The notes: a model not told the origin generated them from the sequence alone. Counted from the stretch's first letter, positions 36,321 through 45,881 are shown. The stretch: 64,000 bases of DNA from a bacterium (GCA_016702305.1 JADJEH010000001.1:977264-1041263), one strand, 5' to 3'. Numbers and translations: made by a program.

Positions 36321-39300
36321 TTAGCGTAACAGCATCATCTTGCGGATGATCTGCCGCTCCCCGGTACTCAATCGGTAGAAGAACACGCCGCTGCCCAAAT
36401 TCGTGCCGTCAAAGTCCACACGATGGTAACCGGCTTCCAGCCGACTGTGCAACAATTGCGCCACCGTACGCCCTGTAATGTCAAACACATCCAAGGTTAC
36501 GGTTGAAGCCGCTGGCAAGCCAAAACTGATGCGCGTCGTCGGGTTAAACGGATTCGGATAATTTTGCGCCAAACTCAACTCCGTTGGCACCAGTCCCAGC
36601 ACTTCATGCGCCGGGGTGACTGTGAACTGCACCATATTGGAACTGTCCGATATTCCACCGTCGTAGTTCGCGATGACCCACATACGGTAAATCCCCTGAT
36701 TCGGCGGAGTGTATACGAGGAAGGTATCCGAGATGCCCGTCACAGGAGTGCGACCGCCCACAAGGACCGTGTAGTTGCTTAGTGCATCCAAGGGCTGATC
36801 GCCCGGCTCACGCAGGCCGGCTGCCCACGTCGGTGGCACCCAATTTAAGCGAATCACTCCGGCTTCTGCGTCAAACTCTCCGGTTAAACTGGTCGGGGCA
36901 TTCAGCCGGTACGTGGTCAAATTGACCGTCACCTCGCCGCCGACAGGAACAGTGAACTGCTCAGATTCAACTGTCTCATATCCGGCATATGAGAACTCCA
37001 GGCGGAATTGGCCGCCCGGTACGCCGCCAATGGAAAAAGAACCATCCGCTTCCGGGCTGAACGAAGTCGCGCCAAGGCGCAGCGTCGCCGTGCTCAAATC
37101 GGTCGCAGGCAGAGCTGTAATCTGTCCCGCCACCGTTCCCGTGCCGAGAATCGGCCCGGTCGTATAGCGCAGCGCCGTACCCGCCGCAACGGGGTACTGG
37201 TAGGGGTCCGCCCCACCGTCGAAATACACCATCAGACCCGTGCTACCGTTGGAATTCTCAATACCAAGCGTCGCATCCTGGTCGGTGTCTGGACCGTCGT
37301 AGTCAAACCGCTGGTAATGCACTTCAAACTCACTATCGCCCGACGACGTTTGCCGGGTATCCAGCGAGTAGAGGACAAACTGTGCCGTAACCTTCAAGTT
37401 CGTCGGCTGGAAGTGCGATACTTCGTAGTACTCAACGATGAATCGCCCGTTAAGCGAGTCGTAAAACGACGCGATTTGCCCGCCTTCCGTCGGATTGTAG
37501 GGATACAAGTCATCCCAAAATACATGAACGCAGTTGTTCGGCGCATCGCTATTTGGAATGAAACCGTTCGTCCACGATTGGGCGCCGCCCGCAACATTCC
37601 CAAAACCGATCCAGCCGTCCGCCGAAACCGTCAAACCTTCTGTAATCGTGCCATAGAATCGCGCGCTAAACGGAAGCGCTACCTGAATCAGCCAGTCGTT
37701 ACCGGCACCCGGTCCGATTAAAGTGCCGGCGCCGCCACCCGCGGGCGCAATCGAAGTATAGGCGAATGTCGGCGCGTAACCCGTGTCGGCATTTTCGTAA
37801 CAATAATAGCCGCCCGCATCCGGTCCGACTGGACGAATGCGTTGATCGTTCAATACAATCGTGAAATCGCCGCCAATCGTCGTTGTGATCGTCTCCGTTA
37901 CCGACAGACCACCTGCCGAGACAGTAATATCATACGTTTCAGGCGGAAGGTATGCGCTGAATTCACCAGACGCGTCGGTCAATGCATCCACGACAGGAGT
38001 TGGCCAATTGGGAAAGGTCGAATGGACCGTGGCTCCGACCACCGGCTGATTGAATTGATCCACCACCGTACCGGTGATGTTCGGTGGAGCGGGATCGAAA
38101 AACGTCAGTTCGATATTCTGCACGACCGTCGGGCCGTCGGCCGTAATCCCGACCTCAGCGCCTTGGAATCCAAAGGCACGCCCAATCAACGTGTAATTGC
38201 GGCCGCTCGGAACGGTGAACGAAAAGGAGCCGCCAGGGAACGCGAAAGCGGTCAGACCGGCTTCAGGAACATAGACAATGCCGCGGGCAGGAAGCCCAGC
38301 TTCCGTGTCTTGCATCACACCCGTCACCGTCGTCCACTCTGTCGCCAAAGGCAGGCTCGATGCGAGCGCAAATGTCTGCGTCTCACCCACATTGATGTCA
38401 CCCAGCACCCGCGCCCGCCATGTTCCCGCGATAGGGTTCGTCACTCGCGCTTTTTCGCATACGTTAACGCTGTCTTCACCCGGAACCGCTGCGGTGCCCG
38501 GAGAACTTGGATTCAACACCCACGGTTGATAGCCCAGATTGGCGGGCGAAATCAGAATTAGGTCCAAGTCGTTGACAAGCGTCGGAATCACATTGCCCAA
38601 CGCGGGAACGTCCGTCCACGCCAAACTGACATCTATAAATGGAGTGTTTTCCGGGACATTGAATTCAAAATCCAATGGCTGGTCTGCACCCAAAGTGCTC
38701 TGGATGACGCCACCCGCGGCCAATTGGTCAATCGCGCGCTGAGCATTCACGATCCCGTAGCCTGTCTGGAAATCCGGCCCGACGTTGCCCAAGTCCGTCG
38801 CCGAATTAATCATAAGCGCTTTCATCGCTTCCGGCAGAGGATCGGGCGAACCCGGGTAGAGCTGGTGCCAGCGTTCGAGAATCAAACACCCAACGCCCGC
38901 CGTTGCCGGAGTCGCCATCGAAGTACCTGACATGACCTGATAGCCACCGCCTGGTGCGCACGAATTCACGTTGACACCCGTTGCGACGACTTCAGGCTTC
39001 AGGCGTCCGTCATCCGTCGGACCAAATGATGAAAACGACGCGACCGCGTCCGTGGACGTTGTCGCGCCAACCGTGATGATGTTCTTTGCCGAAGCGGGAA
39101 TGGACATACAGCGATACGAACTGTTGCCGCAACCGGGGTCGCCGCGCTCGTTGCCTGCGGCCCAGAACTGAATCAACGGACGATCATCTGTTTCAGCCAC
39201 CAATCCGTCAATCACGCGTGAGGATAGCTCGTAGTCTCCAAACCACGCACACGGATAGCCGTTCGGACTGACATTTGCGCCCATCGAGTTGGTGGTCAAC

Positions 39301-40247
39301 TCAATATCAAAATTCTGCCGCGCAAATGTGTAGTCATCGCTAACGTCGTTCGGGCTGTTATAAAAGCAGAACGGTGTGCACGCATCGTATTCGCCGCTGA
39401 CAATATTTGCAGCCGGGGCCATACCACGCAAATTGCCGCCGTTACCACCCACCGTGCCGCCGACATGAGTCGGGTGATCCGCAATCGCGCCGTCTTCCAT
39501 GGCCGTGACGCGATCGCCAAAATCCGGGTGAGTAGAATCAATCAAACCGCCGTCATACACCAGAATGGTCACACCGTCGCCGGACAGGTTGTACGGCGCT
39601 GTCTGCACTTCGTTCACATGCAGGCGCGTGCGCACCGTCGAATTTAGACTTTCCAGCGGTGGCGACATTTCATTGATGAATAGCACCGCATCTATCGCCG
39701 CAAGCTCCATGATCTTGCCCGGGTCCACCGCGACAACCAGCGTGTGCGTCACGTCAATATGGTCGCCCACTGCATAGCCCGCTTTGCTTAAGTCAGCCGC
39801 CGCCTGTTCCAGCGTCACGTCCTCGAACACGTCCACGTTAAACATCCGCTGGCCGTCGCCGTACTCGCTCCACGTTCCGAAATCACCCGTCACGACGCGC
39901 GGATGCAGCTTATACTCAGGTGCAAACGGCAACGCCGCGCGCACACCCAAAGCCGTCAACTCCTGTGCGGTTAGTGGACGATCGAGCTGCGCCGCAAACG
40001 CGCGCTCGGGCAGGTACCCGACGAGTTTCACCCCTGCGGATGCCAACCGGTCGCGTTGCGCCAACGTGAGCGCGGTTTCAAATTGCAGGACGACGTGCGT
40101 CCCCGGCAATACTGACTCAACACGGTAATCACCCGCGGCCGGAACCACGGTGCCGCTGTGGAAAAATATCTCGTAAGCCGCCTGCAGCGGCCATGCATTA
40201 CACAGCAGAACCAATGCCGCAAGCTGTAAAACTATGCGCTGCTTCAT
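36321..40247 (-). CDS. large secreted subtilisin-like serine protease with C-terminal sorting domain
   Basis: The gene encodes 1308 residues. The signal peptide is MKQRIVLQLAALVLLCNAWPLQA. The S8 peptidase domain has Asp232 (LVYDGGLIDSTH), His261 (HPTHVGGTVGG), Asn366 (AAGNERGD) and Ser443 (MSGTSMATPATAG), so the catalytic set is complete. A P-domain-like beta region, carboxypeptidase-regulatory-like domains (VVDQFNQPVVGATVHSTF), a jelly-roll with LGIENSNGSTGL and an Fn3-like part follow. The end LAQNYPNPFNPTTRISFGLPAASTVTLDVFDITGR...MLLR is a type-IX-like sorting domain. It is probably secreted to the surface to degrade proteins. It lies 43 bases after the Rieske gene. Confidence 0.93.
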   Translation of the reverse strand: MKQRIVLQLAALVLLCNAWPLQAAYEIFFHSGTVVPAAGDYRVESVLPGTHVVLQFETALTLAQRDRLASAGVKLVGYLPERAFAAQLDRPLTAQELTALGVRAALPFAPEYKLHPRVVTGDFGTWSEYGDGQRMFNVDVFEDVTLEQAAADLSKAGYAVGDHIDVTHTLVVAVDPGKIMELAAIDAVLFINEMSPPLESLNSTVRTRLHVNEVQTAPYNLSGDGVTILVYDGGLIDSTHPDFGDRVTAMEDGAIADHPTHVGGTVGGNGGNLRGMAPAANIVSGEYDACTPFCFYNSPNDVSDDYTFARQNFDIELTTNSMGANVSPNGYPCAWFGDYELSSRVIDGLVAETDDRPLIQFWAAGNERGDPGCGNSSYRCMSIPASAKNIITVGATTSTDAVASFSSFGPTDDGRLKPEVVATGVNVNSCAPGGGYQVMSGTSMATPATAGVGCLILERWHQLYPGSPDPLPEAMKALMINSATDLGNVGPDFQTGYGIVNAQRAIDQLAAGGVIQSTLGADQPLDFEFNVPENTPFIDVSLAWTDVPALGNVIPTLVNDLDLILISPANLGYQPWVLNPSSPGTAAVPGEDSVNVCEKARVTNPIAGTWRARVLGDINVGETQTFALASSLPLATEWTTVTGVMQDTEAGLPARGIVYVPEAGLTAFAFPGGSFSFTVPSGRNYTLIGRAFGFQGAEVGITADGPTVVQNIELTFFDPAPPNITGTVVDQFNQPVVGATVHSTFPNWPTPVVDALTDASGEFSAYLPPETYDITVSAGGLSVTETITTTIGGDFTIVLNDQRIRPVGPDAGGYYCYENADTGYAPTFAYTSIAPAGGGAGTLIGPGAGNDWLIQVALPFSARFYGTITEGLTVSADGWIGFGNVAGGAQSWTNGFIPNSDAPNNCVHVFWDDLYPYNPTEGGQIASFYDSLNGRFIVEYYEVSHFQPTNLKVTAQFVLYSLDTRQTSSGDSEFEVHYQRFDYDGPDTDQDATLGIENSNGSTGLMVYFDGGADPYQYPVAAGTALRYTTGPILGTGTVAGQITALPATDLSTATLRLGATSFSPEADGSFSIGGVPGGQFRLEFSYAGYETVESEQFTVPVGGEVTVNLTTYRLNAPTSLTGEFDAEAGVIRLNWVPPTWAAGLREPGDQPLDALSNYTVLVGGRTPVTGISDTFLVYTPPNQGIYRMWVIANYDGGISDSSNMVQFTVTPAHEVLGLVPTELSLAQNYPNPFNPTTRISFGLPAASTVTLDVFDITGRTVAQLLHSRLEAGYHRVDFDGTNLGSGVFFYRLSTGERQIIRKMMLLR

Positions 40248-40290
40248 GCCAGTCTCCTTGTTGCGCTATCGCGCATTCGATCCAATAAGT

Positions 40291-40614
40291 CTATTCATCC
40301 GGCCACGCGACCGAAATGTATACAATGTCGTTTTCTATTTTGACCGCCCGGCTCACCGTGTCCATGCCGGGTTCCGTCAAGCACTTTCCTGAGCGCACGT
40401 CGTATTCCCATTGATGCATGAAACACGACACCACATTCCCCAGCATCTTCCCCGCCCCTAAATTCGCCCGCATGTGCCGACACGCCGAATCCAGACCGTA
40501 CAGCTCGCCCTTAACGGCAAACACGGCATACGGTCGTCCCAAAATTGTGATACTGCGCGCCGTGCCGTCTTTCAGTTCGTCCCGCCGGCAGACTTTGAAC
40601 CAACGGTCGCTCAT
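40291..40614 (-). CDS. Rieske [2Fe-2S] ferredoxin
   Basis: The gene encodes 107 residues. The cluster ligands are CRH (DSACRHMRA) and CFMH (VVSCFMHQWEYD), the CxH...CxxH pattern of Rieske proteins. VSRAVKIENDIVYISV ends the domain. No signal peptide or membrane helix is present, so it is a cytosolic ferredoxin of the kind that serves dioxygenases or reductases. It overlaps the YpdA-like flavin reductase by four bases, which suggests an electron-transfer pair. No oxygenase subunit is nearby. Confidence 0.93.
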   Translation of the reverse strand: MSDRWFKVCRRDELKDGTARSITILGRPYAVFAVKGELYGLDSACRHMRANLGAGKMLGNVVSCFMHQWEYDVRSGKCLTEPGMDTVSRAVKIENDIVYISVAWPDE

Positions 40615-41585
40615 GTTTCACGCAAGAAGTGCTTCAAGATCCGCGCGCCGTGTTCGCGGCTATTCTCAATGAATACGCGTGACGCCTGCCGACCCGCCAG
40701 CAGTACGCCCGCGAAATACACGCCCGGCAGATTCGATTCAAGCGTCAGCGGATCATGCACAGGCAGGTCCGCTTCACCCTCAAACTCGAATCCCATCCGT
40801 CTGAGCCACTCGTAGTCCGGTTGGTAACCCGTCAACAACAGCACGGCATCGGCCGACAGGTCCTGGTCACGCTCCCCGATCCGCACTTTCACGATACCGG
40901 CTTCAATCGCAGCAATTTGCGCATGATACAGCGCGCGAATCTCGCCGTCGCGGATGCGGTTTTCCAAATCCGGTTTGATCCAATACTTCACGGACGGCGA
41001 CACTCCGGCCCCGCGGTGAATCAACGTCACATGTGCGCCGGCGCGATACAATTCGAGCGCCGCTTCCGCCGCCGAATTCTTGCCGCCCACGATGATAACC
41101 TGTTTGCCGATAAACGGATGCGCCGACTCAAAATAGTGCGACACGTGCGGCAGATGTTCTCCCGGCACGTACAGCAGGTTCGGCTGATCATAGGAGCCTG
41201 TCGCCAACACCACGGCCCGGCAACGCCACTCGCCGCGACTTGATGACACAATCCATTGATCGCTTTCACGACGCAGTCCCGTCACCGCACAATCGGTCTC
41301 GAACGGCAGTCGAAACGACGTCACGATTCGCGTGAAGTAGTCTAACACCTCGCGTTTGGTCGGCTTGGCTCCCGCGCACACCAGCGGAATACCCGCAAAC
41401 TCCAACAGCTCCGCCGTCGAGAAATAGGTCATCCGCTCCGGAAAACGATACAGCGTATGACATAGCGCGCCGCGTTCCACCAATAGCGCCGCAACGCCGC
41501 GCCGTTTTGCTTCGAGCGCCACGCCGATACCTGCCGGTCCACTGCCCACAATCAGCAGCGGCCACTCGCGCCGCGTGTCAAGCAT
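40611..41585 (-). CDS. YpdA-family FAD/NAD(P)H-dependent disulfide-reductase-like flavoprotein
   Basis: The gene encodes 324 residues. The FAD motif is LLIVGSGPAGIGVALEAKRRG and the NAD(P)H motif VIIVGGKNSAAEAALELYRAGAHVTLI. The sequence tracks Bacillus YpdA closely (RFPERMTYFSTAELLEFAGIPLV; PGEHLPHVSHYFESAHPF; LTGYQPDYEWLRRMGFEFE; GVYFAGVLLAG). YpdA reduces bacillithiol disulfide. No bacillithiol biosynthesis gene is in the window, and the partner here is a Rieske protein, so the substrate may differ. Confidence 0.85.
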   Translation of the reverse strand: MLDTRREWPLLIVGSGPAGIGVALEAKRRGVAALLVERGALCHTLYRFPERMTYFSTAELLEFAGIPLVCAGAKPTKREVLDYFTRIVTSFRLPFETDCAVTGLRRESDQWIVSSSRGEWRCRAVVLATGSYDQPNLLYVPGEHLPHVSHYFESAHPFIGKQVIIVGGKNSAAEAALELYRAGAHVTLIHRGAGVSPSVKYWIKPDLENRIRDGEIRALYHAQIAAIEAGIVKVRIGERDQDLSADAVLLLTGYQPDYEWLRRMGFEFEGEADLPVHDPLTLESNLPGVYFAGVLLAGRQASRVFIENSREHGARILKHFLRET

Positions 41586-41593
41586 CGCCGCGG

Positions 41594-42004
41594 CTACTCG
41601 CCCATGACTTTGACGACCACGCGCTTCCGGCGCTGACCATCAAACTCGGCGTAATAGACCTGTTGCCACGGGCCCAAATCGAGTTTCCCTGCCGTGATCG
41701 GCAGAATCACCTGATGGTGCAGTATGAGATTCTTGAGATGCGCGCTGCCGTTATCCTCGCCCGTGCGATGATGCCGATAGTCTCGGTCCGGCGCCAAATC
41801 CCGCAGCCAATCCTGAATATCCGCGATCAGACCGTCTTCAGCATCGTTGACATACACCGCGGCGGTAATGTGCATGGCCGAGACCAGCACCATGCCCTCG
41901 CGGATTCCCGAGACACGGACGGCCTGCTCAACTCGATCCGTAATCAAAACGAACTCCTCGCGCTTCCCAGTCTGGAAGGTGAGGTATTCGGTATGAAACT
42001 TCAT
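41594..42004 (-). CDS. YjbQ/UPF0047 family protein
   Basis: The gene encodes 136 residues. MHITAAVYVNDAEDGLIADIQDWLRDLAP, YRHHRTGEDNGSAHLKNLILHHQVILPITAGKLDLGPWQQVYYAEFDGQRRKRVVVKVMGE is the family signature, with the conserved His/Asp/Gln cluster. Homologues have been assigned a thiamine-phosphate synthase side activity. The physiological role is unsettled. It overlaps sdhB by four bases. Confidence 0.9.
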   Translation of the reverse strand: MKFHTEYLTFQTGKREEFVLITDRVEQAVRVSGIREGMVLVSAMHITAAVYVNDAEDGLIADIQDWLRDLAPDRDYRHHRTGEDNGSAHLKNLILHHQVILPITAGKLDLGPWQQVYYAEFDGQRRKRVVVKVMGE

Positions 42005-42744
42005 TTTCCGCCCAATACCCGGAACAGCATCTGCAACGGATCGTAGAATCGGTCCGCTACGCGCTCTTTCAACGGGATGATTGCATTATCCGTAATATGA
42101 ATGTGTTCAGGACAGACTTCGGAACAGCACTTCGTGATGTTACAGAAGCCGACGCCCGCACCGTCCTTAACGTGTTTCAAGCGGTCGGCCACGTCCAGCG
42201 GATGCATTTCGAGCGACGCAAGCCGAGCCATGAATCGTGGTCCCGCGAACTCCTCGTGCTTGCCGTGATTGCGCAGCACATGGCAGACGTCCTGACAGAG
42301 GAAACACTCAATACACTTGCGAAACTCCTGCACGCGGTCCACTTCGTATTGATACATCCGCTGCTTGCCGTCGGCGTCCTTGGGACGCGGCGTGAACGGC
42401 TGAATCTTCTTGTTGACCGTGTAGTTCCATGACACGTCCGTCACCAGATCGCGCACATGCGGGAAAGTCTGCAAAGGCTCAACCGTAATCGGCTTCTCCT
42501 GATTCAGCGTGTCCATCCGCGTCATGCACATCAGCGCCGGTTTGCCGTTCACCTCCGCACTGCACGAGCCGCACTTGCCGGCCTTGCAATTCCAACGGCA
42601 GGCCAAGTCCGGTGCTTCCGTCGCTTGAATCCGGTGAATAACATCGAGCACCACCATTCCGTCGTCAATCGGGACTTGATAGTCGTGCAGTGCGCCCGTC
42701 CCCTGCTCGCCGCGATAGACCTTCATTAATACGCTTCGTGACAT
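42001..42744 (-). CDS. sdhB: succinate dehydrogenase iron-sulfur subunit
   Basis: The gene encodes 247 residues. The [2Fe-2S] ligands are in CRWNCKAGKCGSCSAEVNGKPALMC. The other clusters use CIECFLCQDVC and CNITKCCSEVCPEHIHITDNAI. It carries electrons from the flavoprotein to the membrane anchor. It lies three bases after sdhA in an sdhC-sdhA-sdhB order. The long C-terminal Cys cluster is normal for the family. Confidence 0.95.
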   Translation of the reverse strand: MSRSVLMKVYRGEQGTGALHDYQVPIDDGMVVLDVIHRIQATEAPDLACRWNCKAGKCGSCSAEVNGKPALMCMTRMDTLNQEKPITVEPLQTFPHVRDLVTDVSWNYTVNKKIQPFTPRPKDADGKQRMYQYEVDRVQEFRKCIECFLCQDVCHVLRNHGKHEEFAGPRFMARLASLEMHPLDVADRLKHVKDGAGVGFCNITKCCSEVCPEHIHITDNAIIPLKERVADRFYDPLQMLFRVLGGK

Positions 42745-42747
42745 GGC

Positions 42748-44553
42748 TCAGGCTTCCTCCACAAACTGCTTCAATTCCTCGGACACGACCGGCAGCGGTT
42801 GCGCCCGCAGCGCCATCGTGCCGCCCTCGTTGCTCAGGATGTGGTTAACTTTGGAGAACTGCTTGTCGTAATCGGGATAATCAATGCGCGAATGACCGCC
42901 GCGACTCTCGCGCCGTTCCAACGCGGCCAGCGCAATCGCCCGCGAAACGACCACCATGCTGCGCAGGTCCATCGCCAGATTCCAGCCCGGATTGTATGCG
43001 CGCGCACCACTCACCTGCACGTTCTTGACGCGCTTGTCAAACTCGTCCAGGGCTTCCAGAGCCGCTCTGAGTTCTGCTTCTATGCGAACGATGCCCACGT
43101 TATTCTGCATCATCTCTTGCAAGTCACGATGTACGGTATAGGGATTCTCGCCGCCGTGACGTGTGAAGCAGGCCAAATTCTCCTCAATGGCAGCTTCAAC
43201 TTCCTGCTCCAACGGCTGCGTGACCGATTCCTTTTTGGCATACTCCGCCGCTCCCCAACCTGCACGACGGCCGAACACCAACAGGTCTGATAGCGAGTTG
43301 CCACCGAGGCGGTTCGCGCCGTGCAAGCCCGCCGCAACCTCTCCCGCGGCAAACAGACCCGGCAGCGTGCTCATCGCAGTCTCCGCCGCCACACGAATAC
43401 CACCCATCATATAGTGGCACGTCGGACCGACCTCCATCGCCTCCTTCGTGATGTCTACATTGGCAAGCTGCTTGAACTGATGGTACATTGAAGGCAGCTT
43501 GCGCTTGATATCCTCGGCATTGCGCCGCGAAGCGATATCGAGCAGCGCACCGCCATGGGCGCTCCCGCGTCCCGCCTGCACTTCCGCCCGGATCGAACGC
43601 GCCACAACATCGCGCGTCAACAGCTCCGGCGGACGTCGCACTGTGGCACGTTTGCCCGCCGCGACCTCAGCCACCCACTGATTCGCTTCCGATTCGGTCG
43701 CCGCAACGTCGTTCTTAAATGCATCAGGAATGTAATCAAACATGAAGCGGCGGCCGTCTTTGTTTAACAACACGCCACCCTCACCGCGCACACCTTCCGT
43801 AACAAGCGTTCCGCGCACTGACAGCGGCCACACCATGCCTGTCGGATGGAACTGTATGAACTCCATGTCCATCAACTCCGCACCCGCGCGCCACGCCAAT
43901 GCCTGACCGTCACCCGAATACTCCCACGAGTTCGATGTGATCGTGAACGCCTTGCCGCCGCCGCCGGTCGCCAACACAATCGCCTTCGCGCGGAACAGGT
44001 GAAACTCGCCCGTGACACGGGAGTAACCTAACGCCCCGCACGCCTTGCCGCCGTTCTTGAACAGATGCGTGATCGTCATTTCCATGAGGATCTCCGCATC
44101 CATGTGTACAACTTTGTCCTGCAGCGTGCGGATCATCTCTAAACCCGTGCGATCCCCCACGTGCGCCAATCGCGGATAAGTATGCCCGCCGAAATTGCGC
44201 TGATTTATCAGACCTGTCGGCGTGCGGTCAAACACAGCGCCCCAGTCCTCCAATTCCTGAATCCTGTCCGGCGCTTCCTTGGCGTGCAATTCGGCCATCC
44301 GGAAGAAGTTGAGCTGCTTGCCGCCCTTCATGGTGTCGCGGAAGTGCGTCTGCCACGAGTCGCGATCGTCCGCATTCCGCATCGCCGCTGCCGCGCCGCC
44401 TTCGGCCATCACCGTGTGCGCCTTGCCCAACAGCGACTTCATGACCACCGCAGTCTTCGCACCCATCGCCGCCGATTCAATGGCCGCGCGCAATCCCGCG
44501 CCGCCTGCCCCGACGACCAAAACATCGAAATCGTGCTTCGTGTAGTTCGCCAT
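42748..44553 (-). CDS. sdhA: succinate dehydrogenase flavoprotein subunit
   Basis: The gene encodes 601 residues. VLVVGAGGAGLRAAIESAAMG binds FAD, and His46 in KAHTVMAEGGAAAAM is the covalent FAD attachment site. TSNSWEYSGDGQALAWRAGAELMDMEFIQFHPTG, SVRGTLVTEGVRGEGG and CHYMMGGIRV follow, with LHGANRLGGNSLSDLLVFGRRAG. It oxidises succinate to fumarate. The covalent-FAD context and the Sdh1-like anchor point to an oxidative enzyme and not a soluble fumarate reductase. Confidence 0.96.
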   Translation of the reverse strand: MANYTKHDFDVLVVGAGGAGLRAAIESAAMGAKTAVVMKSLLGKAHTVMAEGGAAAAMRNADDRDSWQTHFRDTMKGGKQLNFFRMAELHAKEAPDRIQELEDWGAVFDRTPTGLINQRNFGGHTYPRLAHVGDRTGLEMIRTLQDKVVHMDAEILMEMTITHLFKNGGKACGALGYSRVTGEFHLFRAKAIVLATGGGGKAFTITSNSWEYSGDGQALAWRAGAELMDMEFIQFHPTGMVWPLSVRGTLVTEGVRGEGGVLLNKDGRRFMFDYIPDAFKNDVAATESEANQWVAEVAAGKRATVRRPPELLTRDVVARSIRAEVQAGRGSAHGGALLDIASRRNAEDIKRKLPSMYHQFKQLANVDITKEAMEVGPTCHYMMGGIRVAAETAMSTLPGLFAAGEVAAGLHGANRLGGNSLSDLLVFGRRAGWGAAEYAKKESVTQPLEQEVEAAIEENLACFTRHGGENPYTVHRDLQEMMQNNVGIVRIEAELRAALEALDEFDKRVKNVQVSGARAYNPGWNLAMDLRSMVVVSRAIALAALERRESRGGHSRIDYPDYDKQFSKVNHILSNEGGTMALRAQPLPVVSEELKQFVEEA

Positions 44554-45308
44554 TAGAAGAACCTCACATCATGCCACACGCCCATCGCGCACATGCGGAC
44601 GTACACATCCGCAAAACCTACGGTGAACAAGCTGCACCAAAAATATACGTTGTGGCGGTCGTTCAGAATTGAAATTCCCGTCCACAGTTTGTGCCGTGTG
44701 ACCCCCGCCGCCGCGCATGAGTAACAGTCAATCTTCCCGCCGACCATGTGCCGCAGAGAGTGACAGCTAAATACATACAAGCTCAGGAACACCGTGTCGG
44801 CCGACACCACCAGCGTGCCCAAACCCATCCCAATCCCGTCGTCAAAGCGGAACGCGTCGAGCAAGTGAATCCAGTGGAAAATCACAAAGATCGTCACCAG
44901 ATACAGGAAATAGCGGTGGATGTTGTTCAGCACCCACGGCAGCGCGCGTTCGCCCTTATAGTCGCGTTGGCCCTTCCCCACCGCGCACGCCGGCGGCGAC
45001 ATCGTTAAAGAACGATAATATGCCTTGCGGCCATAATAACATGTGAGCCGGAAGCCCGCCGGAATCCACAGAATCAACAGCGCCGGCGACCAACCAAGGC
45101 CGGGCACGAATCGCGTCAAATCCGGTGAAAAGAACGGCGAAATGTACGGGCCGAAACGACTGTACTCGACGGGCTGGAATGCCGCCCACGAGGCGTACGC
45201 GATAAACGCGATGAACGCCGTCGCCATAACCAGCGGTACCACCCACCAAGTGTCTTGGCGGCGGGTCGCAAGAAAAGGCTCGCGCGTTCCGGGAACGGGA
45301 TAGGCCAT
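44553..45308 (-). CDS. sdhC: succinate dehydrogenase membrane anchor, mycobacterial Sdh1-like
   Basis: The gene encodes 251 residues with about five membrane helices (near residues 21-42, 74-90, 131-150, 163-182 and 221-238). The N-terminal segment TWWVVPLVMATAFIAFIAYASW and FGPYISPFFSPDLTR resembles the anchor of mycobacterial Sdh1. Cys and His residues stand at helix ends: C90, C108, H131, H145, H148, C182, H183, H187, C195 and C198 (SCHSLRH and DCYSC). Mycobacterial Sdh1 is reported to hold a membrane-embedded Rieske-type cluster, and these residues could do the same here, which is an inference. It is next to sdhA, overlapping by one base. Confidence 0.85.
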   Translation of the reverse strand: MAYPVPGTREPFLATRRQDTWWVVPLVMATAFIAFIAYASWAAFQPVEYSRFGPYISPFFSPDLTRFVPGLGWSPALLILWIPAGFRLTCYYGRKAYYRSLTMSPPACAVGKGQRDYKGERALPWVLNNIHRYFLYLVTIFVIFHWIHLLDAFRFDDGIGMGLGTLVVSADTVFLSLYVFSCHSLRHMVGGKIDCYSCAAAGVTRHKLWTGISILNDRHNVYFWCSLFTVGFADVYVRMCAMGVWHDVRFF

Positions 45309-45344
45309 AAGAGGAATTAATATAAGTGCGTGAACGAGGCGGGA

Positions 45345-45881
45345 TCAGATCAGCGGTTCACCATATTGAACTCGCGACATTTCAGACAGGAATACCTTGT
45401 GGACGTAATCGGTAGGAACCACCAGCACGATGCGACCCGGATAACGGGCCTTGCGCAGATGTTCCATTGAGATTTCCACGGTGACTCGCGCCACGGCTTG
45501 CGTAGTCAACTCACCGGGATCAATGAACATCGCCGGTATGGCGACGGAACGAAACGTGTTGTGATAGGCGGCCATCAACGCACGATCAAGCGCCTCTTCG
45601 AAATGCTCGAGCGTGGGGCGGCGCGATAGCGTCGTCACCGAAATATGAATCAACCGCTCGCAACTTAGACCACCAGCACTGGTCAAGTAGACCTGACCCA
45701 ACGGCAGATTCTCGACATGGTCAAATTCGCGTTCGAGCTCCGGGCCGCTGCGCCGCCAGAGATCCAACGCCATCTGCGAGGCCGGGCGCAACTCACTGTG
45801 GATTGGCGTCACAAAAGCCTGTGTCGCCAATTCCCAAATGTCGCCCACAAACGTGTCTATTTCACCAAGTCCCCAGTTCAA
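45345..45881 (-). CDS. divergent macro-domain protein
   Basis: I start at a TTG (45881), giving about 178 residues, because the longer open frame runs into the HIT gene. The sequence follows the macro fold: GEIDTFVGDIWELATQAFVTPIHSELRPASQMALDLWRRSGPELEREF, then LPLGQVYLTSAGGLSCERLIHISV, then LEHFEEALDRALMAAYHNTFRSVAIPAMF and VARVTVEIS. The usual NPAN motif for ADP-ribose is replaced by TPIHS, so ligand binding may be altered. No DarT-like toxin or other ADP-ribosyltransferase is adjacent. It stands between HIT and sdhC genes. Confidence 0.65.
   Translation of the reverse strand: MNWGLGEIDTFVGDIWELATQAFVTPIHSELRPASQMALDLWRRSGPELEREFDHVENLPLGQVYLTSAGGLSCERLIHISVTTLSRRPTLEHFEEALDRALMAAYHNTFRSVAIPAMFIDPGELTTQAVARVTVEISMEHLRKARYPGRIVLVVPTDYVHKVFLSEMSRVQYGEPLI

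Noticed and set aside
45345..45881. DarG-type antitoxin macro domain
   Set aside because: No DarT-like toxin gene is adjacent and the ADP-ribose motif is not conserved.
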